From: Halovivax sp. | GTDB taxonomy: Archaea > Halobacteriota > Halobacteria > Halobacteriales > Natrialbaceae | Reading direction: 5' to 3' | DNA length: 28,915 nt | NCBI GenBank assembly: GCA_007135505.1 | Contig: SLIS01000140.1 | Location: 1-28,915 of the forward strand | Shown here: piece after piece, positions 1-8,283 of the stretch | How positions within the stretch are numbered: position 1 is the stretch's first letter | How the letters are laid out: each line of letters opens with the position of its first letter | Notes under the pieces: model-generated | Seen by the model: the letters and a program-made list of their open reading frames with translations, nothing else | What the model was told of the DNA's origin: nothing | The model's database searches: none | Position numbers and translations under genes: made by a program

Positions 1-1250
1 CGGCTCTCGTAGCCAGCCCGGCCGTTGACAACCAGATCCGGCGACTGTTCGTCGGTCGGGAAGAGGTCGTCGCCGTCAAACACCCGGAGGATCGGGTCGC
101 CAGTTTGCGGATCAGTGACCGACTCGAAGCACTCCCGGACGGACTCCTTGTACTCGGGGACGTCCCGTGGCTGAACGATCCCGTGGTCGAACCGGTCGAC
201 GTCGTTGATGTATACGTTGCCGGCGTCGTGGACGAACGCGGTCGTCTGGCTGTAGTCGACGTCGTACAGCGCGTGGTCGCCCGGTAGCTGTTCGGCGACG
301 GAGTCGACCAGTCGTCGCGGGAGAGCGGTCGCCAGGCGTTCCTCGGAGATGCCGACGGACGAGAGGGCGTTCGTCACGGTGTCGCGGGTAATTCCGAGCG
401 CGGATAACGCACCGCGGGTTCCCTCGTCCTCGCGTCTTGTCAGATACCCTTCCTCCTCCAGCACGTAATTGACGTGGACGAGCGTTTCGATCGGTCCGAA
501 ACCGTGATCGGAGACGACGTACAGGTCGGCGTTCGCTTCAGCGACCCGGTCGAGTACCGAACCGAGCAAGTCGTCGAGTGCGAGGTAGTGCTCCCGGAGC
601 CGATCCTCGTCCCAGACGAGGTGTTGGAATCGGTCCGGCGCGGTGAAGACGAAGAAGCCGAGTCGCCAGTCCGGCGTTCGCTCACACAGTAGATCCAGTA
701 ATTGACGGCGCTGATCGAGCATCTCGTCGACGGCCACCTCGAACGCGTCGAGGTCGTCGGCGTACGACGGATAGTCGAGACTGATCTGGTAGTCGGGAAT
801 CCGTGTCTCGATCTCGTCGCCGAGGTCTGCCGGAGCGGTAAACGTCTTCTCCGTCGACGGCGTCATCATTCCGGAGACGATCTCCCCGTCGATGTCGACC
901 GGCGGATACGTCATCGGGACATTGCCGACGATCGACGGCGATAGCTGCTGCCAGATGGGCAGCTGGCACAGGTCCTGACTGGTGTACATCCGGTGCGTGT
1001 ACTCCGCTGAGAGCTTTTGGAACCCGTAGATCCCGTGTTTGTCCGGCCAGACGCCGGTCGCGATCGAGGGCCAGGCGAGCGGCGTGGTCGGCGGATGGGT
1101 ACTTTCGAGCGGTCCCGAGGCCCCTCGCTCGCGCAGTCGCGCGAAATTGGTCAGTGTCCCGTCGTCGCTCCACCGTTCGATCAATCGCCATGGAACGCCG
1201 TCGAGCCCGAGTACGAACGCTCGATCGGCTCCCGTACCAGATCCAGCCAT
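1..1250 (-). CDS. Alkaline-phosphatase-superfamily phosphodiesterase/nucleotide pyrophosphatase (C-terminus cut by window edge)
   Basis: The first 416 codons are present and the reading frame runs off the left edge. The sequence fits type I phosphodiesterase/nucleotide pyrophosphatase proteins. Visible marks are the metal-binding Asp17 in LGLDGVP, a Thr-rich nucleophile loop at residues 51-56 followed by AWPSIATG, Asp206 and His210 in APDRFQHLVWD, and Asp248-His249 in VVSDHGFGP. In haloarchaea such proteins commonly sit in glycan gene clusters. Their substrates are mostly unknown and may be sugar nucleotides or lipid-linked intermediates. There is no signal peptide, so it is probably cytoplasmic. 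The ATG at 1250 is the only sensible start, because the sequence upstream is promoter-like. The family call is firm. The substrate is not known. Confidence 0.9.
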   Translation of the reverse strand, partial: MAGSGTGADRAFVLGLDGVPWRLIERWSDDGTLTNFARLRERGASGPLESTHPPTTPLAWPSIATGVWPDKHGIYGFQKLSAEYTHRMYTSQDLCQLPIWQQLSPSIVGNVPMTYPPVDIDGEIVSGMMTPSTEKTFTAPADLGDEIETRIPDYQISLDYPSYADDLDAFEVAVDEMLDQRRQLLDLLCERTPDWRLGFFVFTAPDRFQHLVWDEDRLREHYLALDDLLGSVLDRVAEANADLYVVSDHGFGPIETLVHVNYVLEEEGYLTRREDEGTRGALSALGITRDTVTNALSSVGISEERLATALPRRLVDSVAEQLPGDHALYDVDYSQTTAFVHDAGNVYINDVDRFDHGIVQPRDVPEYKESVRECFESVTDPQTGDPILRVFDGDDLFPTDEQSPDLVVNGRAGYES

Positions 1251-1262
1251 AGATGTTGTATG

Positions 1263-1313
1263 TGGTGCAGTGCACCAGCTATCCAACCGGAGGAGTTGGG
1301 ACGGTTTTGTTAT
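1263..1313 (-). promoter_or_regulatory. Composite promoter block: ATAACAAA, CCGGTTGGATA, TGCA-core palindrome
   Basis: Reading along the minus strand toward the phosphodiesterase there are three elements. ATAACAAA lies at 1313-1306, CCGGTTGGATA at 1290-1280, and a 15-bp palindrome TGGTGCA-G-TGCACCA at 1277-1263 that ends 13 bases before the start codon. The first two elements recur exactly, in the same order and orientation, before the acetyltransferase gene at 8935-8962. The palindrome has the symmetry of an operator. No classical TTTATA box is evident here. A role in transcription initiation or regulation is inferred from position and recurrence only. Confidence 0.5.
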
Positions 1314-1561
1314 GCAACCGCTGCAAGCGTCCGCCGTCGGGACACTCACCGTACCCTGAGATAGCGTGTGTGAGTGGCACAGACCATAGGATCCGGCGAC
1401 GAGTTTGCTCACGTGTTCGTCTGGATTCCGAAACGGGCCCACGTACCGGAACGTGAGAATGACGCGATTGGCGGGTCCCACTGTGGCCCAGTCAATGCAA
1501 CCGACGATCGTTCGTACGTACGGTGGTGCGGACCGGACGTGGCTTCGAATGTACGAGTCAG

Positions 1562-1630
1562 TCACGGTTCTATTCGCGACCGCGTCACGGATCTAATCGC
1601 AACCGTCTCACGGTTCTAACCGCGATCCCG
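1562..1630. repeat. Three tandem imperfect 23-bp repeats
   Basis: Copies start at 1562, 1585 and 1608 with exactly 23 bases of spacing. Each begins TCACGG(T/A)TCTA and continues with a variant of ATCGCGACC. The copies differ from one another at several positions each. The array lies in the intergenic region about 190 bases before the deacetylase and about 310 bases before the phosphodiesterase. It may be a regulatory protein array or simple tandem duplication. The spacing of about two helical turns would put each copy on nearly the same face of the DNA. Confidence 0.7.
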
Positions 1631-1761
1631 TCGACGCTAACGCCATCGGCAGCCCCGTAATTCCTCCGTACAGCCCGTTCCCGGTTGCCCGGTGGCCCTT
1701 CGAGCCGTCGAGGGGCGACCGTCGGTCCCGTCCGATGAGGGCGATACCCGAAAGGCCCGAC

Positions 1762-1769
1762 ATAACAAA
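1762..1769 (+). promoter_or_regulatory. ATAACAAA box before the polysaccharide deacetylase
   Basis: This exact ATAACAAA is read toward the deacetylase and lies 44 bases before its start. It matches the boxes found upstream of the other glycan genes in this window. It could serve as a TATA-like element with a leader of roughly 20 bases, but that is inference. Confidence 0.35.
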
Positions 1770-1813
1770 CGCGCCAGGGGCGATATCGCGGGGCATGTGT
1801 CGATCGACTCGGG

Positions 1814-2767
1814 GTGGTACCTGTGGGTAGCGTGGTTATTTCACTCGACGCGGAACTCGGCTGGGGGTTCCACGATCTTCCCGCACTCCCGGCCGAACGA
1901 GTAGCGCGTGCACGATGGGGCTGGAAGCAGACGCTCGAACTCCTCGACGCGTACGAAATTCCGGCAACCTGGGCTGTCGTCGGTCACCTCATGCTGGGTG
2001 AGTGTGATGGACGCCACGAGAACCACCCGACGCCACCCGGGTGGTTCGAACGCGAACGGACTGACTGGGCCGATCGCCCGGATCTCCGGTTCGGTACAGG
2101 TCTGGTGTCGGCGATTCTCGATTCACCGATCGGTCACGAGATCGGCTCGCACTCGTTCTCACACGTCCTCTTCGACGATGCGGATACCACGGCGGACATC
2201 GCGCGTGCCGAGTGTGAACGCGCTATCGAGATCGCAGAGGAGTGGGGACTCTCGCTCCGTTCGTTCGTGTTCCCGCGAAACGAAGTCGGTCACCGGGACG
2301 TCCTCGCTGATACCGGGTTCAGCACCTATCGATCGCGGGCGGACGACCCGGAGGGCGCTCACGCCGTCGTTCGCGACGTCCTCCGCCCGACTTCGTTGCT
2401 GGTGACGCCGTCGATCGACGAGTTCGGCCTCGTCGACGTGCCCCCCTCGCTGTTCGCCTTCGGCTTCGAGGGGTCGCTCAGACGAATCGGCGAGACGCTC
2501 TGCGACGATCCGATGGTCGCGCTCGCTCACCGTGGAATCGATCAGGCCGTCGCTGGCGACGGCGTCTTTCACCTCTGGTTCCACCCGAACAACGTCACGA
2601 CCGACAGGGACGCCCAACGAATGCGACGGATATTCGCCTACCTCGCTCGTCGACGGGACGAAACGTCGCTGCAGGTCGAGACGATGGGTCAGATTGGACG
2701 ACGAACCGTCGCAGTCTCCGAGGCGGACGCCGGTCCCGGGATCACGTCGAATACCCCGCACGGTTGA
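1814..2767 (+). CDS. Polysaccharide deacetylase family protein (CE4/NodB-like)
   Basis: The predicted protein has 317 residues. It carries the ordered marks of the NodB homology fold: SLDAELGW near residues 10-17 in place of the usual TFDDG, the metal-binding motif HEIGSHSFSH at 108-117 (His113 and His117), FVFPRNEVGH at 151-160, and FHLWFHPNN near the C-terminus. The family removes N-acetyl groups from sugar polymers or acts on related amides. Here it most likely trims a surface glycan or its precursor, given its neighbours. There is no signal peptide. The start is GTG at 1814, with in-frame GTG codons at 1823 and 1832 as alternatives. The ATG at 1795 is out of frame. The gene converges on the GT4 gene with a 33-base gap. 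Family confidence is high and the substrate is unknown. Confidence 0.88.
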   Translation: MVPVGSVVISLDAELGWGFHDLPALPAERVARARWGWKQTLELLDAYEIPATWAVVGHLMLGECDGRHENHPTPPGWFERERTDWADRPDLRFGTGLVSAILDSPIGHEIGSHSFSHVLFDDADTTADIARAECERAIEIAEEWGLSLRSFVFPRNEVGHRDVLADTGFSTYRSRADDPEGAHAVVRDVLRPTSLLVTPSIDEFGLVDVPPSLFAFGFEGSLRRIGETLCDDPMVALAHRGIDQAVAGDGVFHLWFHPNNVTTDRDAQRMRRIFAYLARRRDETSLQVETMGQIGRRTVAVSEADAGPGITSNTPHG

Positions 2768-2800
2768 ACGTGGTCGGTTCCTCGACCGGCCACGGGCCGA

Positions 2801-3799
2801 TCAGCGGGCTTGCTCCCGAGAGCGGCGTGTCACGGTGTCGCGTTCCACGTCGATTGCGGCGTCGACAACGCCCTCGTACACTGCCAGGTGTCGGTCCGTC
2901 GCGCGCTCGATGCTGATCGACCGGACCGTCTCTCTGCCGTTCGATCGTTCGCCGCTCCTGAGCACGTCGACCAGTCCGTCGACCAGCGCTCGGTCGTTCT
3001 CGCCGAAACGGGACGGCCCGACGCCGTCGAGTCGTTCCGGAACGTCACCGACGGCTGTCGCGACGACCGGAAGGTTACAGGCTAATGCCTCCTTGACGGC
3101 GTTCGGTGACCCCTCGGATTTGGACGTCAGCAGTAACGCGTCGGCGGCGTTCATGTATCGTGGCATCCGTTCGTGTGGGACGTCGGAGACGGTTCTAAGT
3201 CGAACGGGGGCGTCCATCCGCCGATCGACCCGTCCGACGATGCGCCGTGCTCGCGGATAGTCCTTCACGGGGCGATCTTTCGAGTACGGAAAGAATACGT
3301 CGTATCCCTCGGACGACCAGCCGACGGATCGACGGGCCCGCTGATGATTCATGGGTCGAAAACGCTCGAGATCCACCCCGTCGGGAATGACGTGCGCGTT
3401 AACGTCGAGCATCTCGTCCATCTCCCCGGACATGACGATAACTTCAGCGCACGCACGCGCTGCGAGCCGACTGATCGGGGCGATCCATCGGTGGTGAAGA
3501 TCAGATCCCCACAGCGAGAGGACGACCGGACACTGCCGCTGGGCCAGCGCCATCGGCGCCGTGAGTCCGTAGTGGGCGTGGACGAGATCGACCGACGAAT
3601 CCACGTGGCGTCGAACGCTGGCGCCGAATCGGACGTAATCGCTCGGTCCGCGTCCATCGGGTGCCGTCGGATCCCCCGGAACGGCGAGCACCGTCGTCCG
3701 CACGCCGCGTTGTCGGAGGGCCTCGACTTGCTGGGTGAAAAACGGCGCCTTCTCGTTCGTCGTCAGCGCCAGCACGTGTACTGATGGATCGACAGCCAT
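2801..3799 (-). CDS. Glycosyltransferase family 4 (GT-B, group 1)
   Basis: The predicted protein has 332 residues and two Rossmann halves. The N-terminal half contains DLVHAHYGLTAP (71-82) and LSLWGSDLHH. The C-terminal half contains VIPDGVDLERF (137-147) and the GT4 signature SEGSPNAVKEALACNLPVV (228-246), whose Glu229 and Glu237 form the E-x7-E motif that binds the nucleotide sugar. It transfers a sugar from a nucleotide donor to a glycan or lipid acceptor at the inner face of the membrane. The ATG at 3799 is preferred. The frame stays open to 4096, but the extra residues come from AT-richer promoter DNA and precede the natural start of the first beta strand. Donor and acceptor cannot be told from sequence. 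Confidence 0.9.
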   Translation of the reverse strand: MAVDPSVHVLALTTNEKAPFFTQQVEALRQRGVRTTVLAVPGDPTAPDGRGPSDYVRFGASVRRHVDSSVDLVHAHYGLTAPMALAQRQCPVVLSLWGSDLHHRWIAPISRLAARACAEVIVMSGEMDEMLDVNAHVIPDGVDLERFRPMNHQRARRSVGWSSEGYDVFFPYSKDRPVKDYPRARRIVGRVDRRMDAPVRLRTVSDVPHERMPRYMNAADALLLTSKSEGSPNAVKEALACNLPVVATAVGDVPERLDGVGPSRFGENDRALVDGLVDVLRSGERSNGRETVRSISIERATDRHLAVYEGVVDAAIDVERDTVTRRSREQAR

Positions 3800-3829
3800 T
3801 GAGCGACCTAGGCCGGGTCCTGAACTCGC

Positions 3830-3836
3830 TTTGTTA
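3830..3836 (-). promoter_or_regulatory. TAACAAA box before the GT4 gene
   Basis: TAACAAA on the minus strand lies 30 bases before the GT4 start codon. Its context is GGCTAACAAAGCG, and the AAAGCG part matches the acetyltransferase promoter. At this distance it could be the core promoter of a nearly leaderless transcript. Confidence 0.4.
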
Positions 3837-3955
3837 GCCACCGCTTGCTGTACGCGACCTACGATTTGCCGACGGTCCGCGGGCGCGATCGACGGGATGA
3901 TCGAGACCTTCACGCCCGAAATCGCCACTTGCACGCGGTGAGTCGGCGGGGAACG

Positions 3956-3962
3956 TTTATTT
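3956..3962 (+). promoter_or_regulatory. TATA-box candidate (TTTATTT) for the small zinc-ribbon gene
   Basis: TTTATTT inside a short T-rich run fits the haloarchaeal TATA consensus. A transcript starting about 26 bases downstream would begin near 3985. That is after the first ATG (3972) and about 10 bases before the second (3996), which favours the second ATG as the real start. Confidence 0.45.
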
Positions 3963-3995
3963 TTCCATTCAATGAACCGCCGAGTGTCACCCAGA

Positions 3996-4205
3996 ATGAC
4001 ACTCACAGAGTATCTTACTACCCTGCTCACCGCCCGCGAGCCCACGCCGCGGGAGGTGCGGTCGGCAGGTCCCAGTACCGGACAATCCAACGTCACGGCG
4101 CGAGTGATCTACGAGTGTCGTCGCTGTGGCACGTCGGTCACCGACGCCACGAGTGCCTGTCCGTACTGTAACCGTCAGACCATCGCGGAATACCCGGTCG
4201 ATTGA
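3996..4205 (+). CDS. Small CxxC zinc-ribbon protein
   Basis: This predicted 69-residue protein has two CxxC pairs in its C-terminal half: CRRC followed by Gly, and CPYC followed by Asn. They are separated by 12 residues, a typical two-knuckle zinc ribbon. The N-terminal half is polar, with MTLTEYLTTLLTAREP at the start. Short single-ribbon proteins of this kind are abundant in haloarchaea, and most have no assigned function. It is divergent from the GT4 gene, sharing about 196 bases of upstream DNA, and convergent with the nucleotide-sugar dehydrogenase. The ATG at 3972 would add eight residues, but the likely TATA box argues against it. The protein is real with good confidence. Its role is unknown. 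Confidence 0.75.
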   Translation: MTLTEYLTTLLTAREPTPREVRSAGPSTGQSNVTARVIYECRRCGTSVTDATSACPYCNRQTIAEYPVD

Positions 4206-4503
4206 TCGGCGATCAGTCTCGCTCGGACCCGCGGTCGCGAGCACGCCGTCCCCCGCCGACGACTGTGCCGCGACATGGTCGAGTAACCCGCCGTCTTTCC
4301 GACCCGCATTCGGGCACAGTTCCGTTGATCGACACTCGCTACCGGTGATACGTCCGTCTGTACCGCTTATACTATCGGTCTGCTGGGGCACACTATCGAG
4401 CGGTCCAGGTTATACAATCAATCAACTTACCGAACAACGTGTACTCGATTACGTCCGACGGATCGTGGTGTTCGACCGCCGAGCGTCGGCTGTGAACGTC
4501 GGC
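4206..4503. other. Convergent intergenic region, no gene seen
   Basis: This 298-base stretch lies between the ends of the zinc-ribbon gene and the sugar dehydrogenase gene. It is AT-richer around 4365-4435, with CTTATACTAT and GGTTATACAATC. These could be promoter-like, but no supported gene follows them on either strand. I see no clear hairpin plus T-tract terminator. Confidence 0.45.
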
Positions 4504-6039
4504 TCACTCCTGTGACGGTGTGATCTGTTCCGTCGTCTCGGCGTCCGCGATCGACCTGCGTCCGACGTCCCACCACTCGCTCGTCCCTCCATCAGACCCC
4601 GTGGGGCCGACCGACCCGCCGAGGACTTCGTAGCGATGGTGCGTCGATTCGAGTTCGAGGGCATCACGGCCATCGAGCAGGTAGACGGGATCCAGACGAT
4701 CCCATTCGATCGAGGCGAACTGCTCGTGCGGAGTGACGAGCACGATTGCATCGAGATCGATCGAGGACAGGGCGTCCAGCTCGACCACGGTTGTCGTCGA
4801 ATTCGAGTTGGCCGCTGTCGGGCCGGACGCCTGCTCGAGGTGACCGCTCGGTCTGGTCTCTTCGAGTTCGGACTCGATAGCGGGCGCGTCGACGAGCGGG
4901 TCGATGGCGTAGACGGTCGCTCCGCGGGCCTCGAGGTGGATGGCGACGTCGAGCCCCGGTGCCGTCCGCAGTTCGGCGACGCCCGGCCGATAGGTTAGCC
5001 CGAGCACGGCGACGGTTGCGTCCTCGAGGGCGATTCCCGCCTCGTCGAGGCCAGACTCGAGCCGCTCGACGGTGAACGTCGGCATCCGTTCGTTGACCCG
5101 TCGAGCGGTCGCCGTTAGCGGCGTCGGCGTTTCCGTTCGGTGACGGAGGAAGTGCGGGTAGTTCGGTATGCAGTGCCCGCCGACGCCCGGACCGGGTTCG
5201 TGGAGGTCACAGACCGGCAGCTCGTTAGCCGTCGCGATCGCCTCGCGGACCGAGATTCCCAGTTCTCCGCTCGTCGTGGCGAGCTCGTTCGCGAGGGCGA
5301 TGTTGACGTCGCGATAGATGCCTTCGAACACCTTCACTGCCTCCGCCGTCGTCGCATCACTGACGACGTGGACGGTTCCGCCCGTTACCTCCTCGTAGAG
5401 CACCGCGGCGGCGCGGGTACTCTCCCGATCGATGCCGCCGACCACCTTCGGGTATCGGCCTCGGATGTCCCGCAGTGCGGTCCCCGACGAGGTTCGCTCT
5501 GGACAGACTGCCACGCCGAAGGTCCCGGGATCGAGACCCGACCGGGAGACGAGTGTCGGTGCGACGACGTCTCGCGCGGTTCGTGGTGGGACGGTCGACT
5601 CGATGATCACGAGGTCGCCGGGTGCGAGGCCGACTGCGACGTCGGCGATCACGTCCTCGAGTACGGAGAGGTCGGGTTGTTTCGTCGCTGTGACGAGTGT
5701 CGGGACCAGCACGACGTGAATGCTGGCTCGCCGGGCGGCTTCGGTGCCGTCGCTCGTCGCCTCGAGTCGCTCCCGGCTGACCTGCTCGGCGACCAGGTCG
5801 GCCAGGCCGGGTTCCCCGTCGACGTGGCACCGACCGTCGTTGACAGAGGAGACGACGTCCTCGTCGATGTCGACCCCGATCACCGAACCGGTCCGTTCCG
5901 CGTAGACGGAAGCGAGCGGAAGCCCCATTTTCCCGAGTCCGTAGACGGCGACCGGGATGGATCCGGAACGGAGAGCCGCACGCTGGGATTCCCGATCCTG
6001 TGAGACGTCGTACAGCCGATCCAGTGTGGCTTCCGTCAT
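4504..6039 (-). CDS. UDP-N-acetyl-hexosamine 6-dehydrogenase (UDP-sugar dehydrogenase, WbpA/WecC type)
   Basis: The predicted protein has 511 residues and the three-domain UDP-glucose/GDP-mannose dehydrogenase layout. The NAD-binding motif is VYGLGKMGLP with G34-x-G36-x-x-G39. The hinge motifs are ESTVPP at 147-152 and VCPER at 178-182. Lys236 lies in EAVKVFEG, and the catalytic Cys290 is in GPGVGGHCIPNYP. A C-terminal Rossmann domain follows, with LGLTYRPGVAELR. The enzyme oxidises C6 of a UDP-N-acetylhexosamine to a uronic acid using two NAD+. The other cassette genes point to UDP-GlcNAc as substrate, although UDP-ManNAc cannot be excluded. It is the last gene of the cassette and its start overlaps the Gfo/Idh stop (ATGA). 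The C-terminus is acidic and extended beyond the usual family length of about 430. Confidence 0.9.
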   Translation of the reverse strand: MTEATLDRLYDVSQDRESQRAALRSGSIPVAVYGLGKMGLPLASVYAERTGSVIGVDIDEDVVSSVNDGRCHVDGEPGLADLVAEQVSRERLEATSDGTEAARRASIHVVLVPTLVTATKQPDLSVLEDVIADVAVGLAPGDLVIIESTVPPRTARDVVAPTLVSRSGLDPGTFGVAVCPERTSSGTALRDIRGRYPKVVGGIDRESTRAAAVLYEEVTGGTVHVVSDATTAEAVKVFEGIYRDVNIALANELATTSGELGISVREAIATANELPVCDLHEPGPGVGGHCIPNYPHFLRHRTETPTPLTATARRVNERMPTFTVERLESGLDEAGIALEDATVAVLGLTYRPGVAELRTAPGLDVAIHLEARGATVYAIDPLVDAPAIESELEETRPSGHLEQASGPTAANSNSTTTVVELDALSSIDLDAIVLVTPHEQFASIEWDRLDPVYLLDGRDALELESTHHRYEVLGGSVGPTGSDGGTSEWWDVGRRSIADAETTEQITPSQE

Positions 6040-7034
6040 CGTGACCGGACCTCCAGACTCTCCGCCGTCGCTACCTGGTCGTCGATCTCTCGAACCGTTT
6101 CGAGGGCCCGGAGTCCGTCGTCCGCGGTGACGGCCGGCTCCGTCCCTTCGGTTGCGGCCGTGACGAACGACTCGAGTTCGGCTCGCAGCGGTTCGCGATT
6201 CTTCACCTCCGGACGTTCGATGACGCTCTCGTGTCGATACCGATTCCCGCTCTCGTCGCTGACGAATTCCGGGAACGAGTCCCGATAGAGCAACACCGAC
6301 TGGTCGAGGTAGTCGACCTCGACCAGACAGTCCCTCGCGGTTACCGTCAGCCGACGGACCTTTCGCTGGCTGACGCGACTGGCCGTGACCGTCGCCACGA
6401 CGTCGTCGAACTCCAGCGTAGCAGTCGCGTGCTGTCCGTCCGCCGTCCCGGTCGCGGCGATGGCGGTCGGTCGATCGCCGAGCATCGACTGGACCACGTC
6501 CACGTCGTGGATCATCAGGTCGAGGGTCACGCGATCAGTCGTCGTTCGATCGACCGGCGGCCCGAGTCGCTTCGCGTCGATAGCGATGATGTCGAGGTCC
6601 CTGATCAGCTCCGTCGCCGTCCGGATCGCTGGATTGAACCGCTCGATGTGGCCGACCTGCAGGATGAGCCCGTTCTCGCGAGCCAGCGAGGCGAGTTCGG
6701 CACCGCGGTCGAGATCCGCCGTGAGCGGTTTCTCGACGAGGACGTGAACCCCGGCCTCGAGACAGCGACGAACGGCATCGTAGTGGCCGGCCGTCGGGAC
6801 GGCGACCGAGACGAGGTCACAGCTTTCGAGGAGTCCGTCGACCGATGTCGCCGTGGTACCGTACTCCGTGGCAACGCAGCGAGCGAGTTCCTCGTCGAGA
6901 TCGGCCACGCCAGCGAGGGTAACGCCGCGCGACTCGCTGTAGACGCGCGCGTGATTTTCGCCCATCGCGCCGACGCCGATGACGCCGGCGCGTGGTGGCT
7001 TCGGTACGTTGATCGTTGAATTTACAGCAGTCAT
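6036..7034 (-). CDS. Gfo/Idh/MocA oxidoreductase, probable UDP-N-acetylglucosamine(uronate) 3-dehydrogenase (WbpB/WlbA type)
   Basis: The predicted protein has 332 residues. The N-terminal Rossmann motif is GVIGVGAMGENHARVY (residues 17-32). The family signature EKPL lies at 101-104 with Lys102, GHIERFNP at 128-135, and the active-site LDLMIHD at 171-177 with His176. GHIERFNP is characteristic of the WlbA/WbpB branch, which oxidises C3 of UDP-GlcNAc-uronate using NAD. Position fits: it is flanked by a 6-dehydrogenase and a 3-keto-sugar aminotransferase. Its stop overlaps the next start by four bases. A 139-base gap separates it from the upstream aminotransferase, unlike the tight joins elsewhere in the cassette, so it may have its own start signal there. 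No strong Shine-Dalgarno sequence precedes the ATG. Confidence 0.85.
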   Translation of the reverse strand: MTAVNSTINVPKPPRAGVIGVGAMGENHARVYSESRGVTLAGVADLDEELARCVATEYGTTATSVDGLLESCDLVSVAVPTAGHYDAVRRCLEAGVHVLVEKPLTADLDRGAELASLARENGLILQVGHIERFNPAIRTATELIRDLDIIAIDAKRLGPPVDRTTTDRVTLDLMIHDVDVVQSMLGDRPTAIAATGTADGQHATATLEFDDVVATVTASRVSQRKVRRLTVTARDCLVEVDYLDQSVLLYRDSFPEFVSDESGNRYRHESVIERPEVKNREPLRAELESFVTAATEGTEPAVTADDGLRALETVREIDDQVATAESLEVRSR

Positions 7035-7173
7035 AATTGGGGGGTTGCCGCGCTCGGTTGCTGGGGGTGTTCGTCCGTTCGCCAGCGCTCGTCGGTCGAC
7101 CCGTACGGGGGCGACGAAGTGTCGTCGTTCGATCGGCTCGGAGACTCGGCGCGACGCCGCCGAGTGCTTGCGC

Positions 7174-8283
7174 TCATGTTTCCTCGTAGTGAGCCGCTAT
7201 CGTCTGGACGACTCGTCTACAGGATTCGGTATCCAGACCCGGATGGACCGGTAGAGAAAGCACTTCCGTCGCGGCCCGTTCGGCTTTCGGAAGCTCCGTC
7301 GCTGCCGTGTGTACGGCGTCGTAAGCCGGAAGCTGGTGGATGGGCGTCGGGTAGTAGACGCCGGTTTCGATGTCGGCATCGGCGAGCGTCTCTCGTAACT
7401 GATCCCGTTCGGGCGCCCGGATCGTGTACTGGTGGTAGACGTGACGGAACGCGTCCGGCACCGTCGGCCGGGTGACCGGTAGTTCGGCCAGGTGGTCGTC
7501 GTAGTACTCCGCGTGTTCCCTGCGCGACTCAGTGAAGCCGGGCAGCCGGTCGAGTTGGCGGCGCCCGATCGCCGCAGCGATCGCGGTCATGCGGTGATTG
7601 TGGCCGAGGCGGACGTGATCGTACTCGCCGTCACCAGTTTGACGGCGGCCGTGGTTGATGTAGCTCGCCACTCGCTCGGCGATTGCCTCGTCGTCCGTCG
7701 TGACAATCCCACCCTCTCCTGTCGTCATGTTCTTCGTCGGATAGAACGAAAAACACGCGGCGTCGCCGATTCCGCCGACCCGCGTCCCGTCGATCGCTGC
7801 GCCGTGGGCCTGGCAGGCGTCTTCGACGACGAAGAGGTCGCGTCGGTCGGCGATCTCAGTCAGTTCTTCCATCCGGGCCGGACAGCCGTAAAGGTGTACC
7901 GGCAGGATACCAACGACGTCTTCCCGGCGTCGACAGAGCCGCCTCACCTCCGCCGGATCGATCGTAAACGTCTCCGGCTCGATGTCGGCGAAGATCGGTC
8001 GTCCGCCGGCGAGACGGATCGCGTTCGCGCTCGCGACGAACGAGAAGGGCGAGGTGATCACGGCGTCGCCCGGTTCCACGCCGACGGCTTCGAGTGTCGC
8101 GTGTAGCGCCGTCGTTCCGTTCGACGTCGCGACGGCGTGTTCGGTCTCGCAGTAGGACGCGAACGCGTCCTCGAATAGACGAACTTCCGGTCCGTCCGCG
8201 AGTGCACCTCGCTCGAGGAGGGACTCGATACGATCGTACGCAGCGGGGCCGACGTCGGGATCGGCGATCGGTATCGTGCTCAT
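7174..8283 (-). CDS. DegT/DnrJ/EryC1/StrS PLP aminotransferase (WbpE type)
   Basis: The predicted protein has 369 residues and is a fold-type I sugar aminotransferase. It shows SNGTTALHA at 54-62 for the PLP phosphate, VVEDACQAHGA at 152-162 with Asp155 contacting the pyridine nitrogen, and Lys184 in FYPTKNMTTGEGG as the Schiff-base lysine. INHGRR and LGHNHRMTAIAAAIG follow. In this setting it should aminate the 3-keto UDP-sugar made by the adjacent 3-dehydrogenase, giving a 3-amino-2-acetamido uronate with glutamate as likely donor. Its start overlaps the stop of the acetyltransferase gene (ATGA), so the two are translationally coupled. Family certainty is very high. Substrate is inferred from context. 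Confidence 0.92.
   Translation of the reverse strand: MSTIPIADPDVGPAAYDRIESLLERGALADGPEVRLFEDAFASYCETEHAVATSNGTTALHATLEAVGVEPGDAVITSPFSFVASANAIRLAGGRPIFADIEPETFTIDPAEVRRLCRRREDVVGILPVHLYGCPARMEELTEIADRRDLFVVEDACQAHGAAIDGTRVGGIGDAACFSFYPTKNMTTGEGGIVTTDDEAIAERVASYINHGRRQTGDGEYDHVRLGHNHRMTAIAAAIGRRQLDRLPGFTESRREHAEYYDDHLAELPVTRPTVPDAFRHVYHQYTIRAPERDQLRETLADADIETGVYYPTPIHQLPAYDAVHTAATELPKAERAATEVLSLPVHPGLDTESCRRVVQTIAAHYEET

Larger units (their letters stand above)
1251..1813. other. Divergent intergenic region with promoter elements and a tandem repeat
   Basis: This 563-base gap separates the minus-strand phosphodiesterase from the plus-strand deacetylase. It holds the promoter block of the former (1263-1313), a three-copy 23-bp tandem repeat (1562-1630) and an ATAACAAA box before the latter (1762-1769). 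I see no credible coding frame in it. The short open frames have Arg- and Ser-rich translations typical of out-of-frame GC-rich DNA. Confidence 0.6.

Noticed and set aside
3800..4096. N-terminal extension of the GT4 protein to 431 residues
   Set aside because: The added residues come from promoter-like DNA with a TAACAAA box and a T-rich run, and GT4 proteins begin with the strand that starts at the preferred Met.
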